Origin: Sedimentibacter hydroxybenzoicus DSM 7310
GTDB taxonomy: Bacteria; Bacillota; Clostridia; Tissierellales; Sedimentibacteraceae
Length of the DNA stretch: 64,000 nt
Direction of reading: 5' to 3'
Assembly: GCF_013403245.1 (NCBI RefSeq)
Contig: NZ_JACBNQ010000011.1
Location: 1 to 64,000 of the forward strand
Positions 56,508-64,000 of the stretch are shown piece after piece (position 1 is the stretch's first letter; the number at the start of each line of letters is the position of its first letter). A program made the position numbers and the translations under genes. The notes under the pieces were generated by a model that saw only the letters and a list, made by a program, of their open reading frames with translations, was not told the DNA's origin and made no database searches.

Positions 56508-57638
56508 TTAGTTTTCTTTCAGCCTCACATTATCCTTTATTATTTTTACAATGTACTCTGCCGCTTTTCCGTCTCCGTACGGATTTACCGCATTTGCCAT
56601 CTTTTTATACTCCAAATCATCATTAAGGAGAATATCTATTTCATTGAATACAGCATCCTTTTCAGTCCCCACAAGCTTTGCGGTTCCTGCTTCTATCCCC
56701 TCAGGACGCTCAGTCTCTCTTCTCACCACAAGGACGGGCTTTCCTAATGAAGGGGCTTCCTCCTGCACTCCTCCGGAATCTGTAACAACCAAGTAACATT
56801 TTGACATTAAATTTGTAAAGGGTAAGTAATCCAAAGGCTCAATTAAATAAACCCCGTTTGTATGTTTAAAAACATCTCTTGCTATTTCTCTTACCTTCGG
56901 ATTCAAATGCATTGGGTAAATTACTTCCGCATCAGGATTTTTTTGCAGCACATCTCTTATAGCGGAAAAAATATTTTCCATTGGCTCGCCTATATTTTCT
57001 CTTCTGTGTGAAGTTAATAAAATTACTTTTTTGTTTTCAAAATCTATGTCGTTGAGTATTTCGTCTTCAAACTTATAATTGCTGTCTATAACCCATTTTA
57101 GAGCATCTATGGAGGTATTGCCTGTTATATAAATTTTTTCTTCATCATATCCTTCCTTCAAAAGATTTTCTTTTGAAGTTACGGTTGGAGCAAAATGAAA
57201 ATCGGTTATTACTCCCGTCAGCTTTCTGTTTGCTTCTTCAGGATAAGGAGAATATAAATTGCCGCTTCTTAGGCCCGCTTCAACATGTCCGATTTTAACC
57301 TGATGGTAAAAGGCAGCAAGAGCTCCTGAGAAAACTGTGCTTGTATCGCCTTGTACAAGAACTATATCAGGTTTAAAATCTTCTATAACTCCCTCCAAAC
57401 CCATAAGTGCTCTGCATGTTATTTCAGTCAATGTCTGGCCGTTTTTAAAAATGTTCAAATCATAATCCGGTCTGATTTCAAATATTCTTAATACCTGATC
57501 GAGCATTTCTCTATGTTGAGCAGTTACACAAATTTTAGTATCAAAACATTCTTCGTTTTTTAAGCTTTTTATTATGGGCGCCATTTTAACAGCTTCAGGG
57601 CGTGTACCAAAAATAACAAGCACCTTAATTTTATTCAT
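56508..57638 (-). CDS. wecB: UDP-N-acetylglucosamine 2-epimerase (non-hydrolysing)
   Basis: 376 residues, GT-B-like fold. FGTRPEAVKMAPII at the start, VQGDTSTVFSGALAAF, HVEAGLRSG, and LVVTDSGGVQEEAPSLGKPVLV with the RRETERPE segment. It makes UDP-ManNAc for wall teichoic or capsular polymers. It is 45 bp after the wecA/tagO gene, a natural pathway partner. AAGGAGGG before ATG. Confidence 0.96.
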   Translation of the reverse strand: MNKIKVLVIFGTRPEAVKMAPIIKSLKNEECFDTKICVTAQHREMLDQVLRIFEIRPDYDLNIFKNGQTLTEITCRALMGLEGVIEDFKPDIVLVQGDTSTVFSGALAAFYHQVKIGHVEAGLRSGNLYSPYPEEANRKLTGVITDFHFAPTVTSKENLLKEGYDEEKIYITGNTSIDALKWVIDSNYKFEDEILNDIDFENKKVILLTSHRRENIGEPMENIFSAIRDVLQKNPDAEVIYPMHLNPKVREIARDVFKHTNGVYLIEPLDYLPFTNLMSKCYLVVTDSGGVQEEAPSLGKPVLVVRRETERPEGIEAGTAKLVGTEKDAVFNEIDILLNDDLEYKKMANAVNPYGDGKAAEYIVKIIKDNVRLKEN

Positions 57639-57683
57639 AAACCCTCCTTGATCTACTGCAAGCCTATTGCAAATCTATTGTCT

Positions 57684-58712
57684 TTATTGTTCTTTCTTTC
57701 TGAATAATCCTGCTTTTTTAGCAAAATAAAATACGACTAATACAGAAATTGTTGCAAGCATGATTCCTCTGAAAGGATCGGCATCAGCTATTATAACTGC
57801 AACAATTCCGAGCATCATACTGATAAAGTACATTGTCAGGACTGTCTGTCTTTGATTAAGTCCGAATTTCATCAGCTTATGATGAAGATGCTCTTTGTCT
57901 GCTTGCATTATTGGTTTTTTGTTTACATATCTTCTGATAATTGCAAATGCCGTATCAAATATTGGTAATCCCAGAGCGAATATAGGAACTGCCAATGCAA
58001 CAGCTGCAACGCTTTTTACCATACCAAGAACAGATGTGACCGCAAGCATATATCCTAACAATAAGGCTCCTGTATCTCCCATAAATATTTTTGCAGGATT
58101 AAAGTTAAAGGGCAAAAACCCCAAGGATGCACCTGCAATAATTGCGCATTGCATTACAATGAAATCATGTCCCAAATTTGCTGCGGTAAATAAAAGTGTT
58201 GTGGCTGCAATGCTTGCAACTCCTGAAGCAAGACCATCCAAACCGTCAATTAAATTTATTGTATTTGTTATTCCAACCAGCCAAAACAATGTTATGGGAT
58301 ACGATAACCAACCCAATAAATAACTCATACCAGTATCAGAAAGAGGATTCGTAATGAAATGAATCCTTACTCCTCCCTGTATGGCAATAATCGCCGCAAC
58401 GATTTGTAATAAAAGCTTAACTTTAGCAGGCATATCGTACATATCATCCACTATCCCTGCCAATACAACAATTGTAGCGCCAGCCATAATTGATATGTTC
58501 GTCCTTGTATGAGGCATGTATACAAACATGCATGCCATAATTGCAATATAAATTGCCAAGCCGCCAAAATAAGGCATCGGCTTACTATGTATTTTTCTTG
58601 AATCCTTTGGTACGTCCAATGCCCCGACCTTAATAGCAAGTCGTCTTGCAGGCGGAGTCATAATAAATGATATTATTACAGCTGAAATAAAAGCTACAAA
58701 ATAATTAGCCAT
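57684..58712 (-). CDS. Undecaprenyl-phosphate N-acetylglucosaminyl 1-phosphate transferase (WecA/TagO family)
   Basis: 342 residues, about ten membrane helices. Conserved loops: HSKPMPYFGGLAIY, the DD motif in GIVDDMYDMPAK, NLIDGLDGLA and FMGDTGALLLGY, and HLHHKLMKFG near the end. It puts the first sugar phosphate on undecaprenyl phosphate for teichoic acid or surface polymer synthesis. It follows rpiB by 1 bp. MraY is excluded by the HIP-like HLHH element. Confidence 0.93.
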   Translation of the reverse strand: MANYFVAFISAVIISFIMTPPARRLAIKVGALDVPKDSRKIHSKPMPYFGGLAIYIAIMACMFVYMPHTRTNISIMAGATIVVLAGIVDDMYDMPAKVKLLLQIVAAIIAIQGGVRIHFITNPLSDTGMSYLLGWLSYPITLFWLVGITNTINLIDGLDGLASGVASIAATTLLFTAANLGHDFIVMQCAIIAGASLGFLPFNFNPAKIFMGDTGALLLGYMLAVTSVLGMVKSVAAVALAVPIFALGLPIFDTAFAIIRRYVNKKPIMQADKEHLHHKLMKFGLNQRQTVLTMYFISMMLGIVAVIIADADPFRGIMLATISVLVVFYFAKKAGLFRKKEQ

Positions 58713-58713
58713 A

Positions 58714-59166
58714 CTATTCCTCTACTCTAAGTTTTTCTATATCCGTTATTTTATTTACTCTATTCTCATGTCTTCCACCTTCAAACTCGGTTGAAAGCCA
58801 TACATCGACTATATCTACTGATAACCCATTGCCTAAAACTCTTGCTCCCAATGCCAGCATGTTGGCATTATTATGCATCCTTGACATTTTGGCCATATAT
58901 TCATTGGTGCAAAGAGCACATCTTATTCCTTTTACTTTGTTTGCAGCTATGGATATACCTATACCTGTTCCACAAATTATAATGCCTCTGTCAGCCTCGT
59001 TATCCGCTACCATCCTTGCTGCTCTTTCTCCAAAATCAGGATAATCAACAGAATCTGTATTGTAAGCTCCTATATCCGTTATATCATACCCGCAATTTAT
59101 CAGATGCTTTTTTATTGCTTCCTTTAACTCAAATCCTCCGTGGTCACAGCCCAGTACTATTTTCAT
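58714..59166 (-). CDS. rpiB: Ribose-5-phosphate isomerase B
   Basis: 150 residues, RpiB/LacAB family. Starts KIVLGCDHGGFELKEAI, with the active-site Cys in GIIICGTGIGISIAANK and KVKGIRCALC. It interconverts ribose-5-P and ribulose-5-P. GAGGAGG precedes ATG 59166. Gene order tsaC-phosphatase-rpiB-wecA-wecB is common in Clostridia. Confidence 0.95.
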   Translation of the reverse strand: MKIVLGCDHGGFELKEAIKKHLINCGYDITDIGAYNTDSVDYPDFGERAARMVADNEADRGIIICGTGIGISIAANKVKGIRCALCTNEYMAKMSRMHNNANMLALGARVLGNGLSVDIVDVWLSTEFEGGRHENRVNKITDIEKLRVEE

Positions 59167-59231
59167 TTAATCCTCCTCATAACGATTGGTCAGAATTGAT
59201 TTGCAATGGATAATCAATTGAAATTTCTGAC

Positions 59232-60854
59232 CTATTGCTTATCTAAAGCCTTAATTATTTTAGATAATTGTTCTTCTATCATATTTTCTGTTTCTTCATA
59301 TGTTTTTATATTCATGCCATATGGATCTTCGATATCTAAGCTTATGTTCTCCGTTCTTTCATTGTTTACTATAAGAGCGTATTCCTTTAAAGTATATACC
59401 TTATCTGAATATTCGGGCAACGCGCTTGTTATAATTTTTTTGTGACCGTCCGTCATAGTTAATATTAAATCAGTATCCTTAATGATTTCTTCAGTTAACT
59501 GTCTTGCCTTATGATTTTTTATATCTATACCTTTATTAATCAATACTTTAATTGCATTTTCATTTGCTTGTTGTCCCTCAAAAGCACTTATTCCCGCCGA
59601 GGAAACATTTATATTTTCAATATTATTTTCTTTTAAGAGAAATTTCAATATTCCCTCTGCCATGCTGCTGCGGCATGTATTACCGGTACAAACAAATAAA
59701 ATATTCATATTCCACCTTCTGACGGGGACATTCCTCCTATCCCACAGAGACTCACCCTGTGTGAGAGGTGTGTCACTCTTCCTTAAAATAATAGTTTGGC
59801 TTGATGCCTTGCTTAATCTGTTCATTATAGCTTTCCCCAAACCACTGTCATCAACTTGTTCAGCAAGTATTAAGTCAATCCCCATATGGTCAAAATCTCT
59901 TAATACCTTAAATAAGTTAGACGAAATTGTAAGGGGTTTTGTTCTGTCCCCAACCATTATTTTTGTTTTTCCTATATAATATGCATCCGTTTGGACAGTG
60001 GACATTATTCCCGCTTTATATCCTTCGGAACTGAATTTTTCATAATCATTGTTTATCTTTTCAATAATTTTTTCGATTGGGCCCTTATATAAAATCACTC
60101 TCGCTTTAGGTGAATAGTGTCTGTATTTTTGACCCGGAGATTTAGGAATTAATTTGTCATCATTTTTTATTATTGAAGGATCATAATCACATTTACCAAG
60201 TACGTTTATTATATCCTCTTTTGTAACCTTGCCGGGCCTTAAAATCATGGGAACTTCACTTGTCATATCAACAACTGTAGATTCAAGCCCTATATCGGTG
60301 CTTCCGCCGTCAATTATCATGTCAACCTTTCCCATCAAATCATCTATTACGTGTCTTGCTTCAGTCGGGCTTGGTTTTCCTGATATATTTGCACTTGGCG
60401 CTGCTATGGGCTTCTTACTTTCTCTTATAAGTGCCCGTGCAATTTTATTTATTGGAAGACGAATTGCTGCCGTTTGAAGACCTGCTGTTATCTTATCAGA
60501 TAAAATATCTTTTTTATTCAATATCATGGTTAACGGTCCAGGCCAGAATTCATCGGCCAAAAGCTTTGCATTTTCCGGAATATCAGAAACTAAATTATAT
60601 AGCTCACTGTAATCAGCTATATGTACAATTAAAGGATTGTCCTGGGGTCTTCCCTTTGACTTGAAAATTTTCTCCACCGCTTCATCGTTTAATGCATCTG
60701 CACCGATACCGTAAACAGTTTCAGTAGGAAAAACAACAACTCCACCCTTATTTATAATTTCAGAAGCTTCTTTTATTATATTATAATCAATATTGTCAGG
60801 ATCCATCTTGACAATATTTGTATTAATTGTTTCATTTTCTTTATTTTTGTTCAT
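59232..60854 (-). CDS. Fused threonylcarbamoyl-AMP synthase (TsaC/Sua5) and low-molecular-weight protein phosphatase
   Basis: 540 residues in one frame. Residues ~20-215 are a YrdC domain (KGGVVVFPTETVYGIGADAL, KGRPQDNPL, SANISGKPSPTEA) and ~220-358 the Sua5 C-terminal domain. They make threonylcarbamoyl-AMP for tRNA t6A. Residues ~359-379 are the in-frame translation of hairpin repeat copy B. Residues 383-540 are a complete low-molecular-weight phosphatase (P-loop VCTGNTCRSS, acid loop DPYGMN), YwlE-like, acting on phospho-arginine or tyrosine. The two are normally separate, adjacent genes. Met383 (59708-59706) has an SD-like AAGG, so a separate phosphatase may also be made. Confidence 0.9.
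   Translation of the reverse strand: MNKNKENETINTNIVKMDPDNIDYNIIKEASEIINKGGVVVFPTETVYGIGADALNDEAVEKIFKSKGRPQDNPLIVHIADYSELYNLVSDIPENAKLLADEFWPGPLTMILNKKDILSDKITAGLQTAAIRLPINKIARALIRESKKPIAAPSANISGKPSPTEARHVIDDLMGKVDMIIDGGSTDIGLESTVVDMTSEVPMILRPGKVTKEDIINVLGKCDYDPSIIKNDDKLIPKSPGQKYRHYSPKARVILYKGPIEKIIEKINNDYEKFSSEGYKAGIMSTVQTDAYYIGKTKIMVGDRTKPLTISSNLFKVLRDFDHMGIDLILAEQVDDSGLGKAIMNRLSKASSQTIILRKSDTPLTQGESLWDRRNVPVRRWNMNILFVCTGNTCRSSMAEGILKFLLKENNIENINVSSAGISAFEGQQANENAIKVLINKGIDIKNHKARQLTEEIIKDTDLILTMTDGHKKIITSALPEYSDKVYTLKEYALIVNNERTENISLDIEDPYGMNIKTYEETENMIEEQLSKIIKALDKQ
59719..59780. repeat. Hairpin repeat family, copy B (inside the tsaC-phosphatase fusion)
   Basis: Same family as 49131-49192, sharing the exact core ACGGGGACATTCCTCCTATC. 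On the minus strand GACA-ca-CCTC can pair with GAGG-aa-TGTC, and CTCAC/GTGAG forms an inner stem. It is read without stops in the tsaC frame. Confidence 0.8.
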
Positions 60855-60953
60855 TTATAATTGTTCTCCATAGTTTCCCTATAGTCTCATGCTATTCTCT
60901 CTTATTGCCTGCTCATTGCAAATCTATAGTTTATCCACTGCCGGTCTACTGAT

Positions 60954-60982
60954 ATTATATACTACATTATCTCCATAAACAA
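60954..60982 (-). promoter_or_regulatory. Promoter of the tsaC-rpiB-wec cluster
   Basis: TTGTTT (60982-60977), 17 bp, TATAAT (60959-60954), 100 bp before the start codon. The 237-bp gap 60855-61091 also contains ATTGCAAATC (60915-60924), which recurs at 57666-57675 and inverted at 59198-59207. Confidence 0.55.
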
Positions 60983-61103
60983 GAATTTACTTCTTAATAT
61001 TTTCAACAAAGGCTTTGACCTCTATTCAATAATTTTACTAAGTTTTATTACTTAAAAGAACAACATGTACATATATATTAATAAATGACAATTGAGGAGG
61101 ATA

Positions 61104-61844
61104 ATGGTGGATATACTATATTATTTTATAATCGGGTTTATTGTTGGTGGTACCGGAACATTTATAGGAGGTTTGTTATCTGTTATGATTCCGAAGCCTA
61201 CTGACAAAACTACGGCTTCAATGCTTATGCTTGCGGCGGGCATAATGCTTTCTGTTATTTCCTTTGACCTCATGCCCCAGGCATACGAAATAGGCGGATT
61301 CTTTATAGTTACATTAGGTCTTGTATTCGGTTTATTTATAGTATTTTTTGCTGAAAAATTAATACCTATGAATAAATTTGATAAATACAAGGGCAAAAAA
61401 TCAAACTATATAAAAATGAGCTTAATTATAATAATAAGCATGAGCTTGCATAATTTCCCTGAAGGTATTGCAGTTGGTTCAAGTGCGGTTTATTCCGAAA
61501 ATTTAGGCATAAAAATAGGAATACTCATTGCTGCTCATGATATTCCCGAAGGCATGAGCGTGGGTATTCCGTTAATTATGGCCGGCGCTTCGCCTCTTTC
61601 AGTCCTGCTTATAACATTGATGACCGGTATGCCGACTGCCTTTGGAGCAGTATTTGGAGCGCTGCTCGGAAACATATCGAAGTATTTCATAGGCTTTTGT
61701 CTTTCTGCAGCAGCAAGCAGTATGCTCTATGTTACATCGAATGAGCTTATACCGGAGGCAAATTTGTTGCACAGGGGAAAAAGTAACGCCGTTTTTATTT
61801 TAATAGGTTTTATTTGTGGCTGCTACCTGTCATTTGCAATGTAA
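61104..61844 (+). CDS. ZIP-family metal transporter
   Basis: 246 residues, about eight membrane helices. The family metal-binding helices are clear: SLHNFPEGIAVGSS and AHDIPEGMSVGIPL. Members (ZupT/GufA type) import zinc, iron or other divalent metals. GAGGAGG ends at 61100; ATG 61104 or, with better spacing, GTG 61107 is the start. Convergent with the DUF3343 gene, one base apart. No metalloregulator or recognisable operator is adjacent. Confidence 0.9.
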   Translation: MVDILYYFIIGFIVGGTGTFIGGLLSVMIPKPTDKTTASMLMLAAGIMLSVISFDLMPQAYEIGGFFIVTLGLVFGLFIVFFAEKLIPMNKFDKYKGKKSNYIKMSLIIIISMSLHNFPEGIAVGSSAVYSENLGIKIGILIAAHDIPEGMSVGIPLIMAGASPLSVLLITLMTGMPTAFGAVFGALLGNISKYFIGFCLSAAASSMLYVTSNELIPEANLLHRGKSNAVFILIGFICGCYLSFAM

Positions 61845-62075
61845 TCAGCAATCAGTGTAAATATTTTCATATTGAAGATTATTATTATTTATGATAGTAA
61901 TTAATTTTTCCATATCCTCTTTATAAAATCTGATACACAATCCGCAGCTCGAACTTATGCTCCTTGGTACAGGAATTATTTTATACCTGAAATCATATTT
62001 TTTTAATGCAGTTTCTACCTTCATTGCATAAGAAACTGATTTAAAAGTCATGTAATTAAATTCATTCATCTTCAT
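61845..62075 (-). CDS. DUF3343 (putative Se/S carrier-like) protein
   Basis: 76 residues. The segment PVPRSISSSCGLCIRF is the DUF3343 hallmark, with C-x2-C and Gly between. The family is described as putative selenium/sulfur carriers and occurs in selenium-using bacteria, but no activity is established. It is translationally coupled to apbE (ATGA overlap). The presence of a selenocysteine enzyme in this genome makes the carrier idea attractive, though coupling to ApbE rather than to selenium genes is unexplained. Confidence 0.8.
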   Translation of the reverse strand: MKMNEFNYMTFKSVSYAMKVETALKKYDFRYKIIPVPRSISSSCGLCIRFYKEDMEKLITIINNNNLQYENIYTDC

Positions 62076-63172
62076 TGAGCTGTGGCACCTGTTGCACCCT
62101 GACTTTTCATTATTTGCTTCATCCCATCAGTTGCCTCTACTGTACCGTCCTTAAAAATCCATAAAGCTTCAACACCATCCATGGACTCTACTAATTCTCT
62201 TCCTTCCTCATATGGCATTAAAAATACTGTTGTAGATAAAAAGTCCGCTTCCCCCGAATCTTCGGTAACTAAAGTAACAGCCCTGAAGTAATCGCCGGGC
62301 ATTAATGTGTCAGGATCGATTAAATGATGCAATACCCTGTCTCCGACAATGTAAAATCTTTCATAATCACCGCTTGCTACTACAGAAGCATCGTTTATAT
62401 AAATGGTATCTAAAAGGCTATTATCAGAAAATCTGAATTTATCAGGATCCTGGATGCCAACGCCCCATCTTTCTCTGATACCATCCATTGGCTTACCGAA
62501 GGTTTTAACGTTACCTCCCGCACTGATTATACCTGATGTGAATCCATCCTTTACAGCCTCGTCAATTGCAAGCTCTGTAGCATAGCCTTTAGCCACCGAA
62601 CCGACATCCAGACTCATTAAAGGGTCATTTAAATAAACCGTACGGTTTTCAATATCCACAATTACATTGTCTAAGTCCATATGCTCACTTGCCTTGATTA
62701 ACTCTTCCATGGGAGGTATTTTGGCATTTGCAGGGTCTGATTCTCCTTCTTCCCTATAATTATGCCAGATTTTAAGAACTGAGCCCATAGCAATATCCGT
62801 TTTATGATTTACTTCCTCATACATCTTTTTAGAAAATAGTATTAAATCAATAATCTCATCATCAACTTCAACCGGCTTCACGCCTGCATTATCATTTATT
62901 GTCTTGATATTATTGATACCTTCATAATCATTATACTTATCATAAAGCTTATGAAGCTCATAGAATCTGTTTTCTATTTTCTTCACATAGTTATTAAACT
63001 CTTCTTCAGATTTTGTATATCCCACAATTTGAGTTAAAGTATCAAAAGCATTTAAAAAAGAATAACTGTATTTTTCATACTCCGGTTCTATATTTGGTTT
63101 TTGTTTTTCACATCCTGCTAAAAAAGCAAAAATTAAAATTCCTGTTAAAAATAAAGGAATTATTTTTTTCAT
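62072..63172 (-). CDS. apbE: FAD:protein FMN transferase (ApbE), lipoprotein
   Basis: 366 residues. Lipoprotein signal ending FLAGC (Cys ~21), then the ApbE fold: MGSVLKIWHNYREEG, the DVGSVAKGYA motif, SAGGNVKTFG and GVTG-like late segments, and HLIDPDT. It moves FMN from FAD onto Thr/Ser of target proteins outside the membrane. Likely targets are the SGATIT protein at 1.6-3.4 kb and perhaps the adjacent repeat protein. ATG 63172 has GGGTGAT upstream. Confidence 0.92.
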   Translation of the reverse strand: MKKIIPLFLTGILIFAFLAGCEKQKPNIEPEYEKYSYSFLNAFDTLTQIVGYTKSEEEFNNYVKKIENRFYELHKLYDKYNDYEGINNIKTINDNAGVKPVEVDDEIIDLILFSKKMYEEVNHKTDIAMGSVLKIWHNYREEGESDPANAKIPPMEELIKASEHMDLDNVIVDIENRTVYLNDPLMSLDVGSVAKGYATELAIDEAVKDGFTSGIISAGGNVKTFGKPMDGIRERWGVGIQDPDKFRFSDNSLLDTIYINDASVVASGDYERFYIVGDRVLHHLIDPDTLMPGDYFRAVTLVTEDSGEADFLSTTVFLMPYEEGRELVESMDGVEALWIFKDGTVEATDGMKQIMKSQGATGATAQ

Positions 63173-63221
63173 ATTTATCACCCTAAAATATTATAACTAA
63201 AAAACTTAATTATATCAATAG

Positions 63222-63235
63222 GCAGATGACCCAAA
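63222..63235. repeat. Fragment of the 48-bp repeat
   Basis: GCAGATGACCCAAA is a 14-nt exact match to the minus strand of the 48-bp direct repeat at 46609-46708. Too short to prove common origin. Confidence 0.4.
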
Positions 63236-63243
63236 GTGCAAAA

Positions 63244-63276
63244 ATTTAACTCCCCCAAATTCTGAGGGAGTTAAAT
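63244..63276 (-). terminator. Terminator of the repeat-protein gene
   Basis: ATTTAACTCCC (63244-63254) and GGGAGTTAAAT (63266-63276) form 11 perfect pairs, and on the minus strand a T run follows. It lies 10 bp after the stop. Confidence 0.8.
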
Positions 63277-63285
63277 ATCATCTAA

Positions 63286-64000
63286 CTATCTTACGTTAGC
63301 TATTGCTTCTTTTATTACTGCCTGATATCCTTCTACAGTTATTGTTACTGTTGATGTTAATTCAGGTACATCTGGAACTGATTTATGATTAGCGTCTCTT
63401 TCTTTAACCTTTAATCCTGTTATTTCATCAGCAGTCTTACCAACCATCCAGTCTTCAAATGCATACATTTGTTCAAACCATTCTTTTCCTATTGATGATG
63501 CGCCTACCATTCCGTAGCCTTCTTTAAGCTCTTTCTTAGTTTGAGGCTCAACTGCTAAATCAGTAGTAAGTGTTCCGTTTTCATCATAGTTAACTTTAAC
63601 CTGAGCAACGTCAACTATTGATTTAACTACTTTACCGTCTTTATCTACTGCAACTGCAGTCATGTAAGTATCCATCTGAGCCATTGGTTTTACGTCAGCT
63701 GTTTTATCTTTTGAGCTTCCTATATGAGTTTCAACTCCTAAACCAACCTTTGCAGCTCCTACAGCATCTTCTGCATTTTCCCAAGCTTCTTTAACAGCCG
63801 CTATATAGCTTTCCACTGTTATAGTTACAGATGATGTCAACTCAGGTACATCAGGTACATTCTTATGAGATTCGTCTCTTTCTTTTACCTTTAAGCCTGC
63901 TATTTCATCAGCTGTCTTACCAATCATCCAGCTTTCGAATGCTGCCATTTGTTCAAACCATTCTTTTCCTATGGATGATGCACCTACCATACCATAGTCA
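63286..64000 (-). CDS. 3' part of a tandem-repeat extracytoplasmic protein of unknown function
   Basis: Partial; the reading frame is open through the right edge, so the start is outside. The visible 238 residues contain a near-duplicate unit twice, about 160 residues apart, each with YGMVGASSIGKEWFEQM, a W-M-x-GKTADEI segment, GLKVKERD, PDVPELTS and a V-T-I-T-VE-Y ending. Between lies a segment with GLGVETHIGSS, AVAVDKDGKVVKSIVD and Q-x-KVNYDENGTL. Similar units occur in clostridial lipoproteins I cannot name. Alignment of the GASS motif with the SGAT flavinylation site is suggestive only. It sits 114 bp upstream of apbE on the same strand, followed by its own terminator. No signal peptide can be seen because the N-terminus is missing. 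Confidence 0.75.
   Translation of the reverse strand, partial: DYGMVGASSIGKEWFEQMAAFESWMIGKTADEIAGLKVKERDESHKNVPDVPELTSSVTITVESYIAAVKEAWENAEDAVGAAKVGLGVETHIGSSKDKTADVKPMAQMDTYMTAVAVDKDGKVVKSIVDVAQVKVNYDENGTLTTDLAVEPQTKKELKEGYGMVGASSIGKEWFEQMYAFEDWMVGKTADEITGLKVKERDANHKSVPDVPELTSTVTITVEGYQAVIKEAIANVR

Noticed and set aside
60855-61091. Riboswitch or metalloregulatory leader before the ZIP gene
   Set aside because: No known aptamer blocks or zinc-repressor dyad could be found by eye; the gap mainly holds the tsaC promoter.

Overview
The window comes from a low-GC, strictly anaerobic Gram-positive bacterium of the Clostridia/Tissierellia type (a Sedimentibacter-like genus is a guess). Supporting signs are AT-rich genes with strong AGGAGG ribosome sites, a selenocysteine formate dehydrogenase, formyl-THF synthetase, a rotary V/A-type ATPase with a Na+-binding-type rotor subunit, a T-box leader, a THF riboswitch, FabK as enoyl reductase and S-layer-homology and lipoprotein exports. 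No rRNA, tRNA, CRISPR array, transposase or prophage gene was seen.

Layout. 1-4.4 kb: a SEC-C protein, an EamA permease, and a TetR-controlled exported FMN/FAD reductase lipoprotein with a perfect dyad operator, then a run of stacked hairpins. 4.4-14.4 kb: a one-carbon island on the minus strand: fhs, three NuoE/F/G-like electron-transfer subunits, a UGA-interrupted (selenocysteine) formate dehydrogenase, mobA and fdhD, next to a divergent folate transporter gene under a THF riboswitch. 14.4-17.4 kb: a flavoprotein and an S-layer-homology protein. 17.5-22.7 kb: a tightly overlapping shikimate operon (aroF-aroB-aroA-aroC-chorismate mutase-aroK). 22.7-30.8 kb: signalling genes (PAS-GGDEF-HD-GYP protein, chemoreceptor with a zinc-binding-type sensor, CheW, a MalT-like LuxR regulator, an XRE regulator). 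30.9-37 kb: Na+/proline symporter, a nitronate monooxygenase/FabK-like flavoprotein, and a four-gene DUF454-membrane protein-catalase-PerR operon. 37-45.7 kb: nine-gene V/A-type ATPase operon. 45.9-51.5 kb: HxlR regulator and fatty-acid elongation operon (acpP-fabK-fabD-fabG-fabF-fabZ). 51.7-56.5 kb: leuACDB under a T-box. 56.5-61 kb: wecB, wecA/tagO, rpiB and a tsaC-phosphatase fusion. 61-64 kb: ZIP transporter, a DUF3343 protein, ApbE and the 3' part of a repeat protein running off the right edge.

How it fits together. Fhs and the formate dehydrogenase module handle formate and the C1-folate pool, with MobA and FdhD supplying cofactor modification and sulfuration, and FolT importing folate. 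The exported FMN reductase, ApbE and the terminal repeat protein suggest extracytoplasmic flavin chemistry. The ATPase probably links ATP to Na+, which the proline symporter could use.

The most unusual observations are: (1) a ~62-bp hairpin repeat present twice, one copy of which is read in frame and joins tsaC to a low-molecular-weight phosphatase gene; (2) two distant promoters (acpP operon and the nitronate-monooxygenase-like gene) with near-identical architecture and FabT-like operators directly against the -10 box; (3) a folate riboswitch followed by a self-complementary Shine-Dalgarno switch; (4) a six-hairpin array at 4.2-4.4 kb; and (5) an ApbE-linked tandem-repeat protein that may be a flavin carrier.
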